From assembly GCF_022682495.2 (NCBI RefSeq), contig NC_071397.1, positions 14,785,082 through 14,849,081 of the forward strand: a stretch of 64,000 nucleotides of DNA. The letters are read 5' to 3'. Positions within the stretch are counted from its first letter, which is position 1, and every line of letters starts with the position of its first letter. The notes beneath the pieces were generated by a model. That model saw only the letters and a list, made by a program, of their open reading frames with translations, was not told the origin of the DNA and did no database searches. This document shows, piece after piece, positions 1 through 12,225 of the stretch. The position numbers were made by a program, and so were the translations under genes. This DNA comes from Desmodus rotundus (taxonomy: Eukaryota > Chordata > Mammalia > Chiroptera > Phyllostomidae).

Positions 1-112
1 CATAAACGGTAGAGATTCTAAGTTCTCCCAGACTCCAACATTCCCTATCCTTCCTGCCCTCTGAAGTTTTAAATGATTAGAAAACACCTCTGTAAATTAT
101 TGCTGCAGTTAC
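1..112 (-). other. OPN5 intron 4 (partial)
   Basis: This is intron after exon 4, with donor GTAACT at 107-112. Nothing else is recognised in it. Confidence 0.85.
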
Positions 113-447
113 CTTGGTCAGTTTCATTTCCAGCATGTGGCTGCCGTGAATCCGACTGTCAAAATGAGCTACTTCTTTGGAGGAGGACTTAACCTTGGCA
201 ATGATCTTCACGTAGGAGAACACAATCACCGCCGTTGGCAGTAAGAGGCAGAAGAAGAGGATGTTCAGGATGAAAATCTGACCCCCTACTGAGGCCTGGG
301 CCAGCCACCAGTCCAGGGTGCACGAGGTTCCAAAGGGCTCAGGAACGTAGTCCCCCAGACCTACCAAGGGCATGGTGGTCCAGAAGGAGGCATAGGCCCA
401 GATCACTGCCAGGCAGATGTAGGCGTGCTTTCTTTTCAGCCAAACCC
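113..447 (-). CDS. OPN5: OPN5 (neuropsin) coding exon 4
   Basis: This internal exon encodes residues ~141-252 of neuropsin, a Gi-coupled UV/violet opsin of retina, brain and skin. On the minus strand it begins after acceptor CCTCCAG (448-454) and ends at AAG before donor GTAACT. One nucleotide carried from exon 3 plus 335 nt gives 112 whole codons with no stop. The product starts GVWLKRKHAY and covers TM4 (about HAYICL to TTMPLVG), the second extracellular loop with the TSCTLDWW cysteine that should pair with the TM3 cysteine in exon 3, TM5 (about QIFILN to VFSYVKII), and the start of the third intracellular loop (KVKSSSKEV). It ends KLTK. From memory it differs from human OPN5 at only a few positions. 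The next exon, with TM6, TM7 and the Schiff-base lysine, lies left of the window. Confidence 0.97.
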
Positions 448-3400
448 CTGGAGGCAGAAGAAAAGCATTACCAAGATATAATCTGCTCTCCACCCAAATG
501 CCTCCCCTCGATATGTCAAATTCCACATCCAAAGAGTTATTTCATTGGCTTCTGAGAGAAATGGTCAGAGAACTGAAGCCTGAGGGAGAGTGGAGGGAAG
601 TGAGAAAAGCTCCCGAGCTGGGCCTTTTTCCAAAAGAATAAAATTGGAAGTGATTTCACAGGGAAGGTTTCCTCTAGGGATCTGGAAGCCTTGGGAAAGG
701 AAAGTGACAAAAGCTGGAGAAAGGGGACAGTAAAAGAGTAAGAAGATGCTGAAGGCAGTGGAGGATCTTGGGAAAGCATCCAGAATAAACTTTGAGATCC
801 TATCCAATGTAAGAGGCTAACTGGTAGACGGAGCCCCAACAGACATATATTAATGGACCACCCAAGGGGAGGTGAAAAATGATAAGACATTGCTTGTGTC
901 TGTAAACTGTGGACCCTCCTCCCTAAAACCTTTAGTGTCTCTCAATTCATTTCTCTTCCTAAGCACTTGTCACATGGGGGTTGGTGGGCCATGATCACAA
1001 CTGAGTGGTGTGACATTGAAGTGGCTGACTATGCTCGGTGAGAGCAGATTCTGAATCTTCAAATGTTATTAACACAACAGCCACGCTCACAAAGCCCTGG
1101 GGGAAGAGGGAGAGAATCTAGGTAGATTGTATTATGTTCCGCAAAAGTAATTCTGTAAAAATATTTTCAGGAAAACTCAACAAAATAACAACAACAAAAA
1201 AGGGCTCCATTTTCGGCCCTAGTTTTCATTAACCAAAAGAGAATTCCGGGAGAAGGAAATGGTGCAGTCCTCTGGAAAAGCCAAAGCACTAGTGATCATT
1301 TTCTAAAGTTCTCCACAACCACTGAAGACAGGTTGGCCTCACCTAGTGCTGCAGCCTACGTGGGAAATTAATTATCTTCTTTCCACACCCTTGAACTGGC
1401 AGGGCTGGAGAAGCGACTCCTTATAGCCCTGGTTTTACAGTAGCAGGGAAGAATATCAAAACACACTAAAAATAAACCAAACCACTTCTTCGATATAGAC
1501 CTCCCTCTGCTTAGTGCCAGGTGAGGTTTGGGAGGTCAGCTGGGCCTTCTTCTCACATCTAGTATTTGACCTTCTCCATGCGGCCTTTCTGAATGTTGGT
1601 GTTCTTATGCGTTAAATAGAGGAAGGAAGACTGTATTACTTACAGGTTGGGATAAGAGTTGAATGGAAAATGCAAGCTACGAAGAACTACATTAACATAC
1701 CTTTTTACTCCAGGGTTTGTCTCATTTAGTGCTAACAAGAAATATGACAGATGGTTTATATATTCTATTGTTGCTATTTTTTCACATACATGACATTTGT
1801 ATGTTATAAAATGCAATTTCTTTATCCTAGCCAGATAAGGACAATAATTGTTAGCCGCCGTAACTGTCAGCTTTGGGTCACCCATGAGAAGAGAGAAAAC
1901 ATTGGCATGGATACTCACGTATATTTATGGGAATGTGCATAGGCATACTTACAAGCATTTATGGTTAGAGTTACTTGGTGAGGTGTTTTATACTTACATT
2001 CGAGTATGGTGAAAGGCTGTCAAGTACAGGAGGGAGTAGATTAGTAGGTTGGTTCTGTGTTGCTCCAGAAGTCAGAACTAGGACCAATGGGTGGAGGTTA
2101 CTGGGAGGCAGTTTTGTCTTAATATAAGGAATAACATTGTAACAATGACAGCAGACCAATCAGAGAATGGGCTGCCTTGTGCAGTAGTAAGCTCCCCGTC
2201 ACTGGTCACAAGAAGAGGCCAAATGGCTGTCTGTCAGGGATGCCTTCAAACAGTTCATCACATTCCATGGGAGAAAGGTCTACATATCCCCAAGCGATCT
2301 TCTAATTCCAACATTCTAAGACACGGTGTGGAGGATCTAATCGTGTGTGAGATCAAATGATGAAACCGTCCTACTGAAGTTCAACGCTAGAAGCAGCTGG
2401 AAAATTTAGATAGTTCCCATGTGGAGTTAAGCCCTGAGATCATTCTAGGGATGGAGAGTATCATCTCTTAAATTGACACAAAGCCTAAGTTTAAGAAAAT
2501 ATTTAAAAAGCAGAGACATTAAGGTTTTGTATCCCTCGACTATCCCCCAGGAAGTTTAACTTTTTGCCTTTTTGTCTGTAAGATATGTGTACAAATTGCA
2601 TTGTGTGTTCACACACCAAGCAAATTTCCTTCCATCCCTGATGGAACCAGAAACAATTCTATAGGAAGAATTGGACTCTGAAGTTATTTAGAATGCGTAC
2701 AGTTGTCTATTTTTTATTTTATTGGAAATTTCGATCCACACTATTTCTCTTGGAAGTTTTAAACTGTTTAGCAAAGGAGATGGAAAATTAAAAAAAAAAA
2801 GACAAAGGGCTGGATTGGGAAGATGGTGGATCGCCACCCGCCCCTTCCCTGCGCAAGGTCTCCTTGGAGTTTGAGACTGTACACTTCTAAAATACAGAGG
2901 AAAATTCTACCACATTGAGAGTCTTTCCGACCCAAGGCTCCAGGTTTCCCTCTGTCCCCTGGATCACAGTCACTCTGATTGGCAGATTGACAGACAGAAC
3001 AGCTTCGACCAGAGGGAACTCAGGTTACGCCCTGGTTGCACTTGGTCCTCAACATGACACCTAAGGGCCCAAATGCCTCTCTTGTGGGTTCAATAAATTC
3101 CCAGGACTTCGAGAAGTAAAAGTAATAAAAATTTATTTTAACATGTAGAATAATCAGTTGAAAAAAAAAATCTCTAGCCCCTGAAAACTTGTTTGTTGCT
3201 GGCTCATCCCTCATTGGTTCTCTTAGTCACTCACCTTTCTACCTACCTACCAATACCACAAAAAGAATGTTGAGTGACATTGCTGCTGTGTGTGTGCGCT
3301 TTCCTGAAGACACACTGTGTGGCTCTCTAACTTAGAGGTAGACCGCTGGAGTTCCTCATCTCTGAAATCACAGGGGGCCTGAGTGCTCAGAAGGACCACA

Positions 3401-3775
3401 GACATGTTTACACGGAATTACACTTACTATGCGGGAACCAGCTAAACGTCCTGGATCTAATAACCTTCCAGTGAATTTGATTTCCTTTGTTTGCAAGGCA
3501 AGTGATGGTAGAAGCTTACACAGTTTATAAAAGGAAATGATACTTTTACAAGCAAACACCAGATGTTCCTAGAAAAGTAGTTTTAAAATCAACCTACATT
3601 GACACAGGTTCAAACCTTCGAACATCTGTTAGAATAAGATAGGTTATAAATCGAATACTCTTGAGTAGTAATGAGAATATTCATTATCTTTGTTTATCAC
3701 CTATGAGGTAAATATGGCCAGCTCTGACAACTACCCAGCTCTGACTATCGGGGGCGGAGGAACTTTCCTACTTAC
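448..3775 (-). other. OPN5 intron 3
   Basis: This 3.3-kb intron has no convincing gene. The ORFs in it are short, overlap on both strands and lack recognisable domains. No young SINE or L1 was recognised; most of it looks unique, with A-rich patches near 1170-1200 and 2790. Confidence 0.7.
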
Positions 3776-3946
3776 CGTAAGATAAATAGCAGATTTTCAG
3801 GTATCTATCCAGGCTGACAGCAGTCATGGTGATAAGACTTCCACAGCCAAAGAAAAATCCAGCCCATCCGTACCAGCGGCAGCCAATCCAGCCAAACACC
3901 CAGCGGTGACAGAAGCAAGAGATGATCGTGAACGGTTTGCCTACAA
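3776..3946 (-). CDS. OPN5: OPN5 coding exon 3
   Basis: This 171-nt exon encodes residues ~84-140 of neuropsin. On the minus strand the acceptor is CTCTAG, followed by TT that joins the last G of exon 2 to make a Val codon; the donor is CG|GTAAGT. The reading frame is open throughout. It encodes the end of TM2 (VVGKPFTIISCF), the first extracellular loop, and TM3 with the conserved cysteine (GWIGCRWYGW) that should form the disulfide to loop 2. TM3 ends in an intact D-R-Y motif (SLDRYLKICY), the G-protein coupling element. Splice phases match both neighbours, so I read this as a functional exon rather than a retrocopy. Confidence 0.97.
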
Positions 3947-4167
3947 CTAGAGCGCCACACAATTCGTCAGGTTCACGTGTACCCACAGACCTCAACTCAC
4001 TGTTCAGTTACATCTTATTCCAACAAGAGATGGCTATTTTACCAAATGTTACGTTCAATTTATCTAAAATAAGATCCAGACCTCTGGGATTCAAATTACT
4101 TATTTTGTTGGCTTCTGTTAGTTTCTCTCTTGCTGGTTACTTTCTAGAAAATATTCTTCTGCAGATG

Positions 4168-4470
4168 GTCCCCAACATATGGTAGTTCAACATAATGATT
4201 TTTCAACTTTACGGTGGTGTGAAAGTGATATGCGTAATAAATTACATGAGCTACTTGACCCTTTTAATATAAAAGAGGCTCTTTTGTTCAATGGTCTTGC
4301 CCAGCTACAGGCTAATGTAAGTGTTCTGAGCATGTTTAAGGTGTGCTAGATAGGCTAAGCTACGATGTTCGGCCGGCTAGTGCATTAAACGCATTTTTGA
4401 CTCATGATGTTTTCAGTGTAGGATGGGTTTATTGGGCTGTAACCACATCATACGTGGAGGAGCATTTGGA
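4168..4470 (+). mobile_element. Tigger-like (Tc1/mariner) DNA transposon fragment
   Basis: The stretch from 'gtccccaacatatggtag' to 'cgtggaggagcatttg' follows the non-coding part of a Tigger-type element whose ends contain runs such as 'ttcaactta(c)gatgggttta'. It lies in OPN5 intron 2. The exact subfamily was not resolved. Confidence 0.6.
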
Positions 4471-5394
4471 CTTTACACTCTGCATGCCACCACCTGCCAT
4501 TCAGTCCTTGTAGTCAATCTTCACCCTTCTCAACGGAATGTGCTCAGAAGCTCTTCATAGCCTGTATCTGAGGTATCTATCAAAACAGGGTTCTTTGACC
4601 TTATCGTGTGAGAAACAGCAAGTAACCAATATTCACAGCCCGCGGGTGCTGACCTTCCCCACTGCTCCCAGGTATGCCCCTACTTTGGTACACAAAGGTA
4701 CACAGAAGTTCCTGTTAGTGTAGGCAGTTAACACGTATTTCTTGAGTGCTTTCTATAAGCCGGACACACATCTCCTGTAGTTGTCTAAGCAGCTGGACAC
4801 ACCCCATCTTGCTGGACTGTGCACCCTCATATTCGAGCTTCCTAATCCAAGTGAGTCTAACTCCGCTGTCAGAGAGGAAACCGAGTGTAAAAGAATAGTT
4901 CATAGTCAACAAGCAACTATTCAGTGCCTCTTACGTAACAGACACGGAGCGAGGCGCTAGAGAACAAAGTGGAGATCGAGATTCACAAATGCATGTTTGA
5001 AATAGAGCAGAAAAAAGGAGGAACTAATTTGCAGTGTAAGATACAATGTGATGGAATGACAGACAGCGATTAGCGCTCTGAAGAAAAATAAGGCCGAGGA
5101 AGGGGATAGACAGACACTGTTGCTTCACATAAGGGAATCAGTGAAGAATGTGACATTGAGGCAGATGCCTAAATCAGTGGAAAAGAACTCTAGCAAATAC
5201 CTAGAAGGAAAATATTCTAGGCAGAGGAAACAGCAAATTCAAAGCTTGAGGTTAGTGCCTGCCAGATGCTAAAGGCAGAAAATGAAGAGTGCAAGTGATT
5301 CGGTGGAGTGAATTTGGTGTCTGTTGTGCCTGGCATCCATTAGTAAAAGCCATTTTAAGATTCCTTCTGGAGCAGAGCTTTCTTTTCTTTTTTG

Positions 5395-5597
5395 GTATGT
5401 ATTTATTTATTTTTAGAGAGAGGGCAAGGGAGGGAGAAAGAGAGAGAGAGAAACATCAATGTGTGGTTGCCTCTCACACGTCCCCTACTGGGGACCTGGC
5501 CCACAACCCAGGCTTGTGCCCTAACTGGGAATCGAGCTGTCGACCTTTTGGTTCACAGGCTGGTGCTCAATCCACTGAGCCACACCAGCCAGAGCTA
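5395..5597 (-). mobile_element. Ves SINE, reverse orientation
   Basis: Read on the minus strand it starts with the Ves head (CTGGCTGGTGTGGCTCAGTGG), has the tRNA-derived B-box region (GGTCGACAGCTCGATTCCC), and ends in a CT-rich stretch with an A/T-rich tail. The flanks 'gagcagagctttct' and 'agagcaaactttct' resemble a worn TSD. It lies in OPN5 intron 2. Confidence 0.92.
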
Positions 5598-5754
5598 GAG
5601 CAAACTTTCTGACGAACCTTTGCAATGTCATGTACATGCTTCTCCTTTCTTTGCTTAGTAGAATGGTAATGAACCTGGCGGTTCTGAATCACTGAAGGTA
5701 TTGTTTTGTTACATTTTGTTTTGCACTGTTTTGATTTATTTTAAATATCAACAT

Positions 5755-5885
5755 CTCGGACTCCAAATCCCTGGATAGTCTGATGTAATTTCTCTGGAGT
5801 AAGCCCAGGCATCTATATACTTTTTTTTTTTTTAAAGTTCCCTAAGTGATTCCAGTACATACACACAGTTGCAAGCCACTGGTAC
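5755..5885 (+). mobile_element. MER5-like hAT fragment
   Basis: The order 'cccaggcatctatatac...aagttccctaagtgattcc...gcaagccactgg' follows the 3' half of MER5-type non-autonomous hAT elements. It is diverged, and the family name is tentative. Confidence 0.45.
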
Positions 5886-6999
5886 TTAAACAAGAAATAT
5901 TAGTTGTGTTTATTCAAGGTGCTTATAATGGAATATAGTTGACAAAGAAAAAATAATATAGACATAAAATGTTTAAGGTTTATTGGAAAGGGACAGTTCA
6001 TTGGAGATAGTACTCAGAAGTTGAAAAAACAATGGTCAGAGTTAGATCAGAGAAAGCTATCGTATGATTGAAAATATTTTCTGGTGAATTACTCTAAAGA
6101 TGTATTCAGCTAATGAGGTGGTTTGTGCAATTCTAGAGCAGATTTGCTTAGTTGAAAGCATTTTCAATATTTCTGACCAATTAAGAACATTTTTATTCAA
6201 GCCTACTCTGACTTAGCTTTAAGCATCAGTTGGGTATCATCAATGGTAAAAGATGAGGCTGAAATAACAGGTTTCATTCAAGCTTTTTACCTTCAGTACC
6301 AGGGAGAGAACTGAGTCAGGGGTCAGCTGAAATGACCCCGGAAAACCGTCATTCATGTTGCGACACCGCCATCGCGTGGCAATACTGAAAATAGCAGCCC
6401 TTTGGCAGCCTCGAAAATTCCCTGGGTTTCCTTTGATTTCCACAGAAAGGGGCTTGACAGGTCATGTCCCTCTCAGTGTGCATGTGTATTTCCCATAAGA
6501 GTTCACGCGATTTAAGTCTGTCCATACTGAGTAGAGTCCTTCTAAATAACCTGCTCCATTCAGACTCTGAGTAGCAGGCAACACATCACTGCTGTGTGGC
6601 GAATAGGGAGAGGCTTATTATAGAGCCTTGTTTTCAGAGACTGGCAGTGGCAGAAAGATTCCTTTGTGAAGAGGGACAGGAATATCAGAAAATATTTTTG
6701 AAGGGGTTGCTTTAGATGGGAAACTGTTAAAAAGAATTCCAGCAGAAAGAGGAGTGGCTATGCATTGTTCAAACTCTAACTTCCCAAACCTAGTAACTTA
6801 AGACGGGGTGTTCGACAGCAGGATGCGGACTCCAGAGGTGCGTGGGAGTGGGTCTGGGCAGCCCGGGAGCGCTACAGGTGGCAGCAATGCGAGGTGACTC
6901 ACCCAAGTCATACGTGTTTATAATATGTAAACATGTGTGAAGGACAGTGGAAAAGAAATTTTATTCCAACCTGTACTTGATGGGTTACCAGAGGGCAAA

Positions 7000-7188
7000 G
7001 AAACGGTTTTCAACTTTGGCTTCACATTAAACTTATCTGGAAATCCTGATCGCAAATATCCTGACATCCGGGGGACATTCTCAGCCAGCTAAACGAAAAT
7101 TGCTGGGTATGAAACTCAGCCGCGAGTATTGTTTTTCAAGTTCTCCAAGTGACGTTTCTGTGCAGCCAAGTCTGAGGACCAAAGGACT
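7000..7188 (+). mobile_element. MER5-like hAT element
   Basis: It runs from 'ggttttcaactttggcttcaca' to 'tctccaagtgacgtttctgtgcagccaa', the two inverted-repeat-like halves of MER5-type elements. It is diverged and lies in OPN5 intron 2, near exon 2. Confidence 0.45.
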
Positions 7189-7680
7189 AGAAGCTCCCTA
7201 TGTCTGCAGTCAGTCCCTCAGCTGCACTTCAGTGTTACCAACAAGGCAGCCTCCCCCTTCCTGCACCCACGTCTGAGACTGGCTTCACTCATCGTTTACC
7301 CTGCAGGCCTGACCCCCTTGATGCTATTTTAACAAATTTCTACATGGACAAGAGGGGTGTAATGGGGCTGAGACAGAGACCTACAGCCTCCCTGCAAGTT
7401 TCTGTTTTCTGAATCATTAAGCCCCACTACATTTGGAGGTGTCTAAGGTATCCTGTGTTATTCTAAATAGTATCCTCAGCATCAAACATGCCTGGCACAT
7501 AGAAAGGATTCAATAGAGGTTAAAGAAATGGTCAGACAGCACCTTGTGGACTTACCACAAACTGTAAACATGACTTGTGAAGGGGAGGTGGCAGGGAGTG
7601 AGGTCTGAGTCAGCGAGAACTTCAGAATGGGGCACAATTCAAAGCCCCCCCCCCCAGAAGAAACAGCAAGATTATGTTAC

Positions 7681-7800
7681 CTGAGATCCCCAGATCACAG
7701 ACTGCCAAATTGATGGTCATTATTTCTGCAGGTCGCAGCTTCTTCTTTCGTCTAGAAGACATATAAAGGACATACCCATTTCCAACTGTGGACAGAATCC
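7681..7800 (-). CDS. OPN5: OPN5 coding exon 2
   Basis: This 120-nt exon encodes residues ~44-83 of neuropsin and is too short to stand out as an ORF. On the minus strand the acceptor is TTTCTTTGTAG and the donor CAG|GTAACA. Joined to the final G of exon 1 it reads GILSTVGNGYVLYMSS, the second half of TM1 with the class-A GN motif. A basic first intracellular loop (RRKKKLRP) follows, then TM2 (AEIMTINLAVCDLGIS) with the N-L-A-x-x-D signature. No stop or frameshift is seen. A run of 11 C bases (7645-7655) lies 25 bases past the donor, inside the intron. Confidence 0.96.
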
Positions 7801-10484
7801 CTACAAAGAAAAATACAAATTCCCATCATTAAAACTAGGAGTTAGAGTTCACTTGAACATGAAACACCGCTCAAGTTCAAAAATAGACACCATAGATTTA
7901 GAGGGTGGTGAGAGGACTCTACATAAACATCTAAATTAAGAAGATGAAATAAAAAGCATGAGTTGTGAGTGACAGGGGAGGGATGGGTTGCCTCCAAAGA
8001 ATTAGAAAACAGGGATTATGAAGCCAAACTTACCCAGGAAAAGGAACCACTAACTTCCCAGCGAAGCTAGGAGGGTGTGGGCATCCTGAAGATCAGTTCT
8101 CATACTGGTGCCCCAGGTGAAGTGCTTCCTCTGGCACTTTCATGGAGAATGGCTTTATAGAATCCCCTCCCTCTGGTAGGAAGGGTTAATCCCCTGGCTC
8201 TTGATGCAGTGTGAAGATAAAGTGACCCAAACCACACTAGGTGCATTTGCTATCCCTGTGGACTCCTGAGGGATTCGGGAGAGGCAGAAGCCAGAGAAAG
8301 CTGGTGCAACCCTGGCAGGGAAAGGGCCAGTGCCTGGAGACACATCCCAGGACTACGGCCTCCTGAGATCACCTGGGCACTGGGGGTCTGCAGCTGCTCC
8401 TGGACTAGGTACTGAAGGGCAGCGGGTGACAATTGGTGACACAGGCTCTCCCACTCCCACCAAAGGGAGAGAAAGTGACCCTCAACCCACCAACCTACCA
8501 ACAATGGCATCAATGTTCTCTCACTTTTTTATATCCTTTCATTAATGACTCATTGGTTCTGGCATTACAATGAAACTATCCAAAAGTTCTTACAAACCCA
8601 GCTTACATCCAAAAAGACCCAATCCCTACTGACTTTATTTAAGAAAAGAATACACCTACTTCCATAGCTTAACATGTAGAGTAGATTTCTTCAGGAATTC
8701 TTGCTTCATAGTGTAGCTGTGTATAAATGAGAATCTTGTACAGCTGCCTTTGGTAGTAAGGAATAAGGAGAGTATTAACAGGAGAAACCCAGAGTTTTCT
8801 GCTTTAATTTCTACTTCTCCACTACAATGCATTCGGGGGGCAAGGAAAGAAATGCGTGTTTTCAGCTGATGGTCTGAAACCACCAGGAAACTGTGCTGAG
8901 CTCGGAGGAAGTTGTGAATCCCTGGAATAGTGCTGCCTAGTGGTCCCTCAACCCTCTCTTTAGCTTTCTTAAGAAAGAAGAGGAAAAAAATAGAAGCGAT
9001 TATGGAGTTCTACAGCAAACCAACTAAAGTGAAACCTACATCTCGTTAAAGGAAGCCAGCTAGCAAGGCACACTGGGAAATTAAAATGTAAAAACATGGC
9101 TTGAAAAATTATAAACAAATGCCATCTACGTGGTATCCAGAAGACTGAAATAAGTTTGCATATGTATTTGATACACAAAGCTCATTTAAACACCCTTCAT
9201 CTTTCTATTTTTCTTTTGTGAATACTGATTTTCTTACTTTTCCTTTATCAAATTTTCTTTTCTAAGAGATTCACATGGCTTCACCCAGTGCCCAAAGCAT
9301 CATCCATAAATAATAGCCAACTCTTTGAGAGCTGCAGGTAGACCATTCCCACAGGAACTCTGAGCTGTCGTTGGGTAACAAGAGAATGCAAACTTATTTT
9401 TTAAGGATAGCTAAGGGAAAATAAGATTAAGAAGGTAAAGATTAAAAGGGGGCCATTTTTAGATGATCAAAATCATGACTCTATGAAAGCAAAATTATAA
9501 AATCTCGCATATAAACTTAATAAACTAAGTATTTACAGTAAAAGAGTAGAGGGTTAGTAGAAATCGGTCTCTAGATTATTTCTCCTCCATTCCAGTTTTA
9601 TCTTTTCATCTTCCAGCTTTCCCTAAGAGTTCTAATATTTAACGAGATTCACCAAGAATGTCATTTCATGCTGGTTCCGTAGAAGGAACCTGGGCACATC
9701 CCCTCACCTACCCTGGGAGGGGCTAAAAACCAGCCATACACAGGGCTAGACCCAAGCCCTGGGTCCAGGATGAGTCCACACTCCTCCACCTGCCCCTGGC
9801 CTCACTGAGCACTGTTCTGGAACAGGTTTTGGCTGCACCCCCAGCTCCTGAATCACTTCATGACCTTTTTCTGGACTTCTTTTTCTAGCTCCTACCCCAC
9901 GTACATCAGATGAGAAATCCTCCAGATTCCCCCACCCCCACCCTGGTGGCCTCTCTTCCCTGGATCCCTCAGGCCAGGGTGGGGAATAGATGCTCTCTCT
10001 CCCTACTTTCTGTTGCCTCGGGAAATTTACCAAGTTAAAGATGCTGCTTTTTATTTAATCCCTTGCAGTTGGTTGAGAGACAAATTCAATTGATAAGATG
10101 TCTGTTTTTCTGTCTTTTCTGATCATTGAAAGTACTTATGCTCAATAACAGTGCAGGTTTCACTGCCAGGTTGTCCCTGTGCAGATAAGTGTCCATTCAC
10201 TCACAGCTGTCTTCCCAGTAACTTCAACACGAGCGGAAAACGGGCGTTCGCTATTGTTTTGTATTTGAAAGGATGTGGCGATCCATTTATAAAATGTAGA
10301 ATTTAAGTCTGTTTCATACTAACTTATAACAACACCAAGGATCCGGGGAATTCCTCTGCAGTATAATTTCTGATCAAACTCGATTTCTATCATCCCAAGT
10401 ACTGACCATAGAGGGGTCTCCAGACTTATCTAGTGAGTTTTCCTAATTTCAGGAGTTTGAATAAAAATTTTTCCCAGTCATAAA

Positions 10485-10596
10485 TAGAGAGAGAGAGAGA
10501 GAATCCACAAGAGGGAGGATAAGAGGGAGGGAGGAAGGAAGAAAGAGATGAAGGGATATAGGGAAGGAGGGAGAGAGAGAAAAAGAGAGAGAAAGC
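10485..10596. repeat. GA-rich polypurine tract
   Basis: A (GA)n run at about 10487-10501 extends into a longer purine-rich stretch of gagg, gaag and gaga units. Confidence 0.85.
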
Positions 10597-10731
10597 TTGA
10601 CACAACATCTGAAAAGATTCAAGGCAGACACACCTGAAGACATAACCCACCTGTATACACTGGCTGCCCAAATGTGAAGCAACCATTTTAAATTTCAGGA
10701 AAGTATTATGGTTGAATTCTAAGTGCCTAGA

Positions 10732-11046
10732 CTAGTGCTGTCCAATAGGAATACAGTGTAAACCAGAAACATGAGCCACATATGTATTTAATTTTTTTTC
10801 TGGTAGCCAAATTGAACAAAGTAAAAATATTACTAAATCAACGTTAATACTTATCTAACCTAATACATCCAAAACGTTATGGGAAGAACATGCAGTCATC
10901 TTTTAATTATTACGAGCTATTTTACATTATTTTTGTGGTTGGCGTCTTCAGTATCTGGCGTGTTTACACTGCAGCGCACCTCAATCGGGAAGGGTCACGG
11001 TGCGGGGGCTCGGGCCCACGAGTGACTGCTACATTGGGCAGCGCAG
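10732..11046 (+). mobile_element. Non-autonomous hAT-Charlie element
   Basis: About 315 bp bounded by inverted termini: CTAGTGCTGTCCAATAG on the left, and CTGCGCTGCCCAATGTAG as the reverse complement of the right. The interior ('gagccacatatgtattta', 'tggtagccaaattgaac') matches the termini of the long Charlie element at 34028-37619. The 8-bp flanks do not clearly match each other. Confidence 0.75.
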
Positions 11047-11643
11047 TCCGGAAGCCCATGTGGATCGTGAACAAAAGCCTTGACCCTGGACTAACTTCCC
11101 TTTATTACCAATACCTCTTTTCAACTCTCACCCAAATTGCCCAGTGCTGCAAACACGGAGCGGCTTTACTTCAGGTGAAGTAAGCTCAGTGTGCCCAGGG
11201 TCACTGCCGCACTGGGCCGAGTTTCCTCTGCTGTGAACAGAGGAAGCTGAGCCAGGTGATTGCTCAGGTCCATGCTAAGCCTATAACATTGTGTTTGTAT
11301 CAAAACATCTTTTAAGAAGAGAAGGCACTGTATTTAAATAAGAGTTCATTATCATTAATTTTGTTTTTCAGTAGATAATTCTTTGGCTTAGTCCCAAAGC
11401 AAAGAAAATGAAAGGTAGTCTGGAGATAAGTTATTTTGCTGTAAAATATTTTGGATTATCAAGGGAATATCTATCCCTAATTATAGAGATAATCAAGAGT
11501 TCACCCCATCTTCTACCTTCCCCCCACTTTCCACCTCCACTCAAAATATCCACATAAGTGTTGGAATCTTTGTACAAAATCAACGTATCAAACCATGACA
11601 TTTCTAGATGCAGCTTTTGCACAGAAATATTAAGGAAGCTTAC

Positions 11644-11773
11644 CGATTATGGTTAAGTAAAAGCCAGCCACCAAATCCGCTTCCCAGGAAAGTTTGGAAG
11701 CAAAGGGATCCCCATTTCGGAAGTAGTGCGGCAGGCCCTCATCCTGGGGCAGGACCGTGTGGTTTAGCGCCAT
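11644..11773 (-). CDS. OPN5: OPN5 coding exon 1 with start codon
   Basis: This exon carries the initiator ATG (11771-11773) and 130 coding nt, residues 1-43 plus one base, then donor CG|GTAAGC. The product begins MALNHTVLPQ and ends GFYLTII, the first half of TM1. It has an N-glycosylation sequon N-H-T at residues 4-6 and no signal peptide, as is usual for opsins. The start was chosen because the N-terminus matches known mammalian neuropsin from the first methionine and the exon runs in phase into exon 2. A good 3' splice signal 22 nt upstream of the ATG suggests a separate 5'UTR exon. The N-terminal extracellular stretch differs from human at a few positions (for example EGLPHYFRN), which is normal for this variable region. 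Confidence 0.96.
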
Positions 11774-11794
11774 GCTTTTCTCCGGGACCAGGAG

Positions 11795-11812
11795 TCTGAA
11801 AAGCAAAGGGTA
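11795..11812 (-). other. Candidate 3' splice site in the OPN5 5'UTR
   Basis: On the minus strand, CTACCCTTTGCTTTTCAG lies directly before 22 nt of leader and the OPN5 ATG. It is a pyrimidine tract ending in CAG, as good as the acceptors of the coding exons. If used, transcription starts in a non-coding exon further right in the window. No matching upstream donor or promoter was identified. Confidence 0.5.
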
Positions 11813-12225
11813 GAGATGTCAACAAACCTGAATAAGCCAACGTGCACAGTCTCATAACCATGCCACCTGTTGTAAAATAAACAAAAATTTCCCAGAGTCG
11901 GCCTTGACTGTCTGATTAATAACTACAAAACATTTAAACGTTTTTCTTCAATGATCCAAATATGTCAGCATTTAATTATCCAGTGTGCGGATTCTCCAAA
12001 CTTACATTATTTCATTTCTTCCTCATGCTTCCCTTCTTGGGCTACTTCAAACCTCTTTGGGATGAAGTGACTATGAATGTGAAGGCCAAGCCCCATTCAT
12101 TTTACTGCTTCTTAGCAGTTTTTGTAAAAGATCGAGAGATACATAGATGATAATAGATAGATGACTCCATCAATATTTCACATATATTATAAATATATAA
12201 AATATTCCAGATTATAGTTTTTTTT

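Larger units (their letters stand above)
3947..7680 (-). other. OPN5 intron 2
   Basis: This intron holds a Tigger-like fragment (about 4168-4470), a minus-strand Ves SINE (about 5395-5597), two MER5-like hAT fragments (about 5755-5885 and 7000-7188), an L2-like 3' end near 7480-7530, and an 11-C run at 7645-7655. The rest is unassigned. Confidence 0.65.
7801..11643 (-). other. OPN5 intron 1
   Basis: This 3.8-kb intron carries a polypurine (GA-rich) tract at 10485-10596 and a small Charlie-type element at 10732-11046. The remainder shows no recognised repeat and no credible exon. Confidence 0.65.

Noticed and set aside
77..532. Treating the whole 151-codon ORF as the OPN5 exon
   Set aside because: The similarity stops at splice sites; the real exon is 113-447. 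The ends are intron read-through.
5289..5612. 107-codon ORF as a protein
   Set aside because: It is translation of the reverse Ves SINE and its flank.
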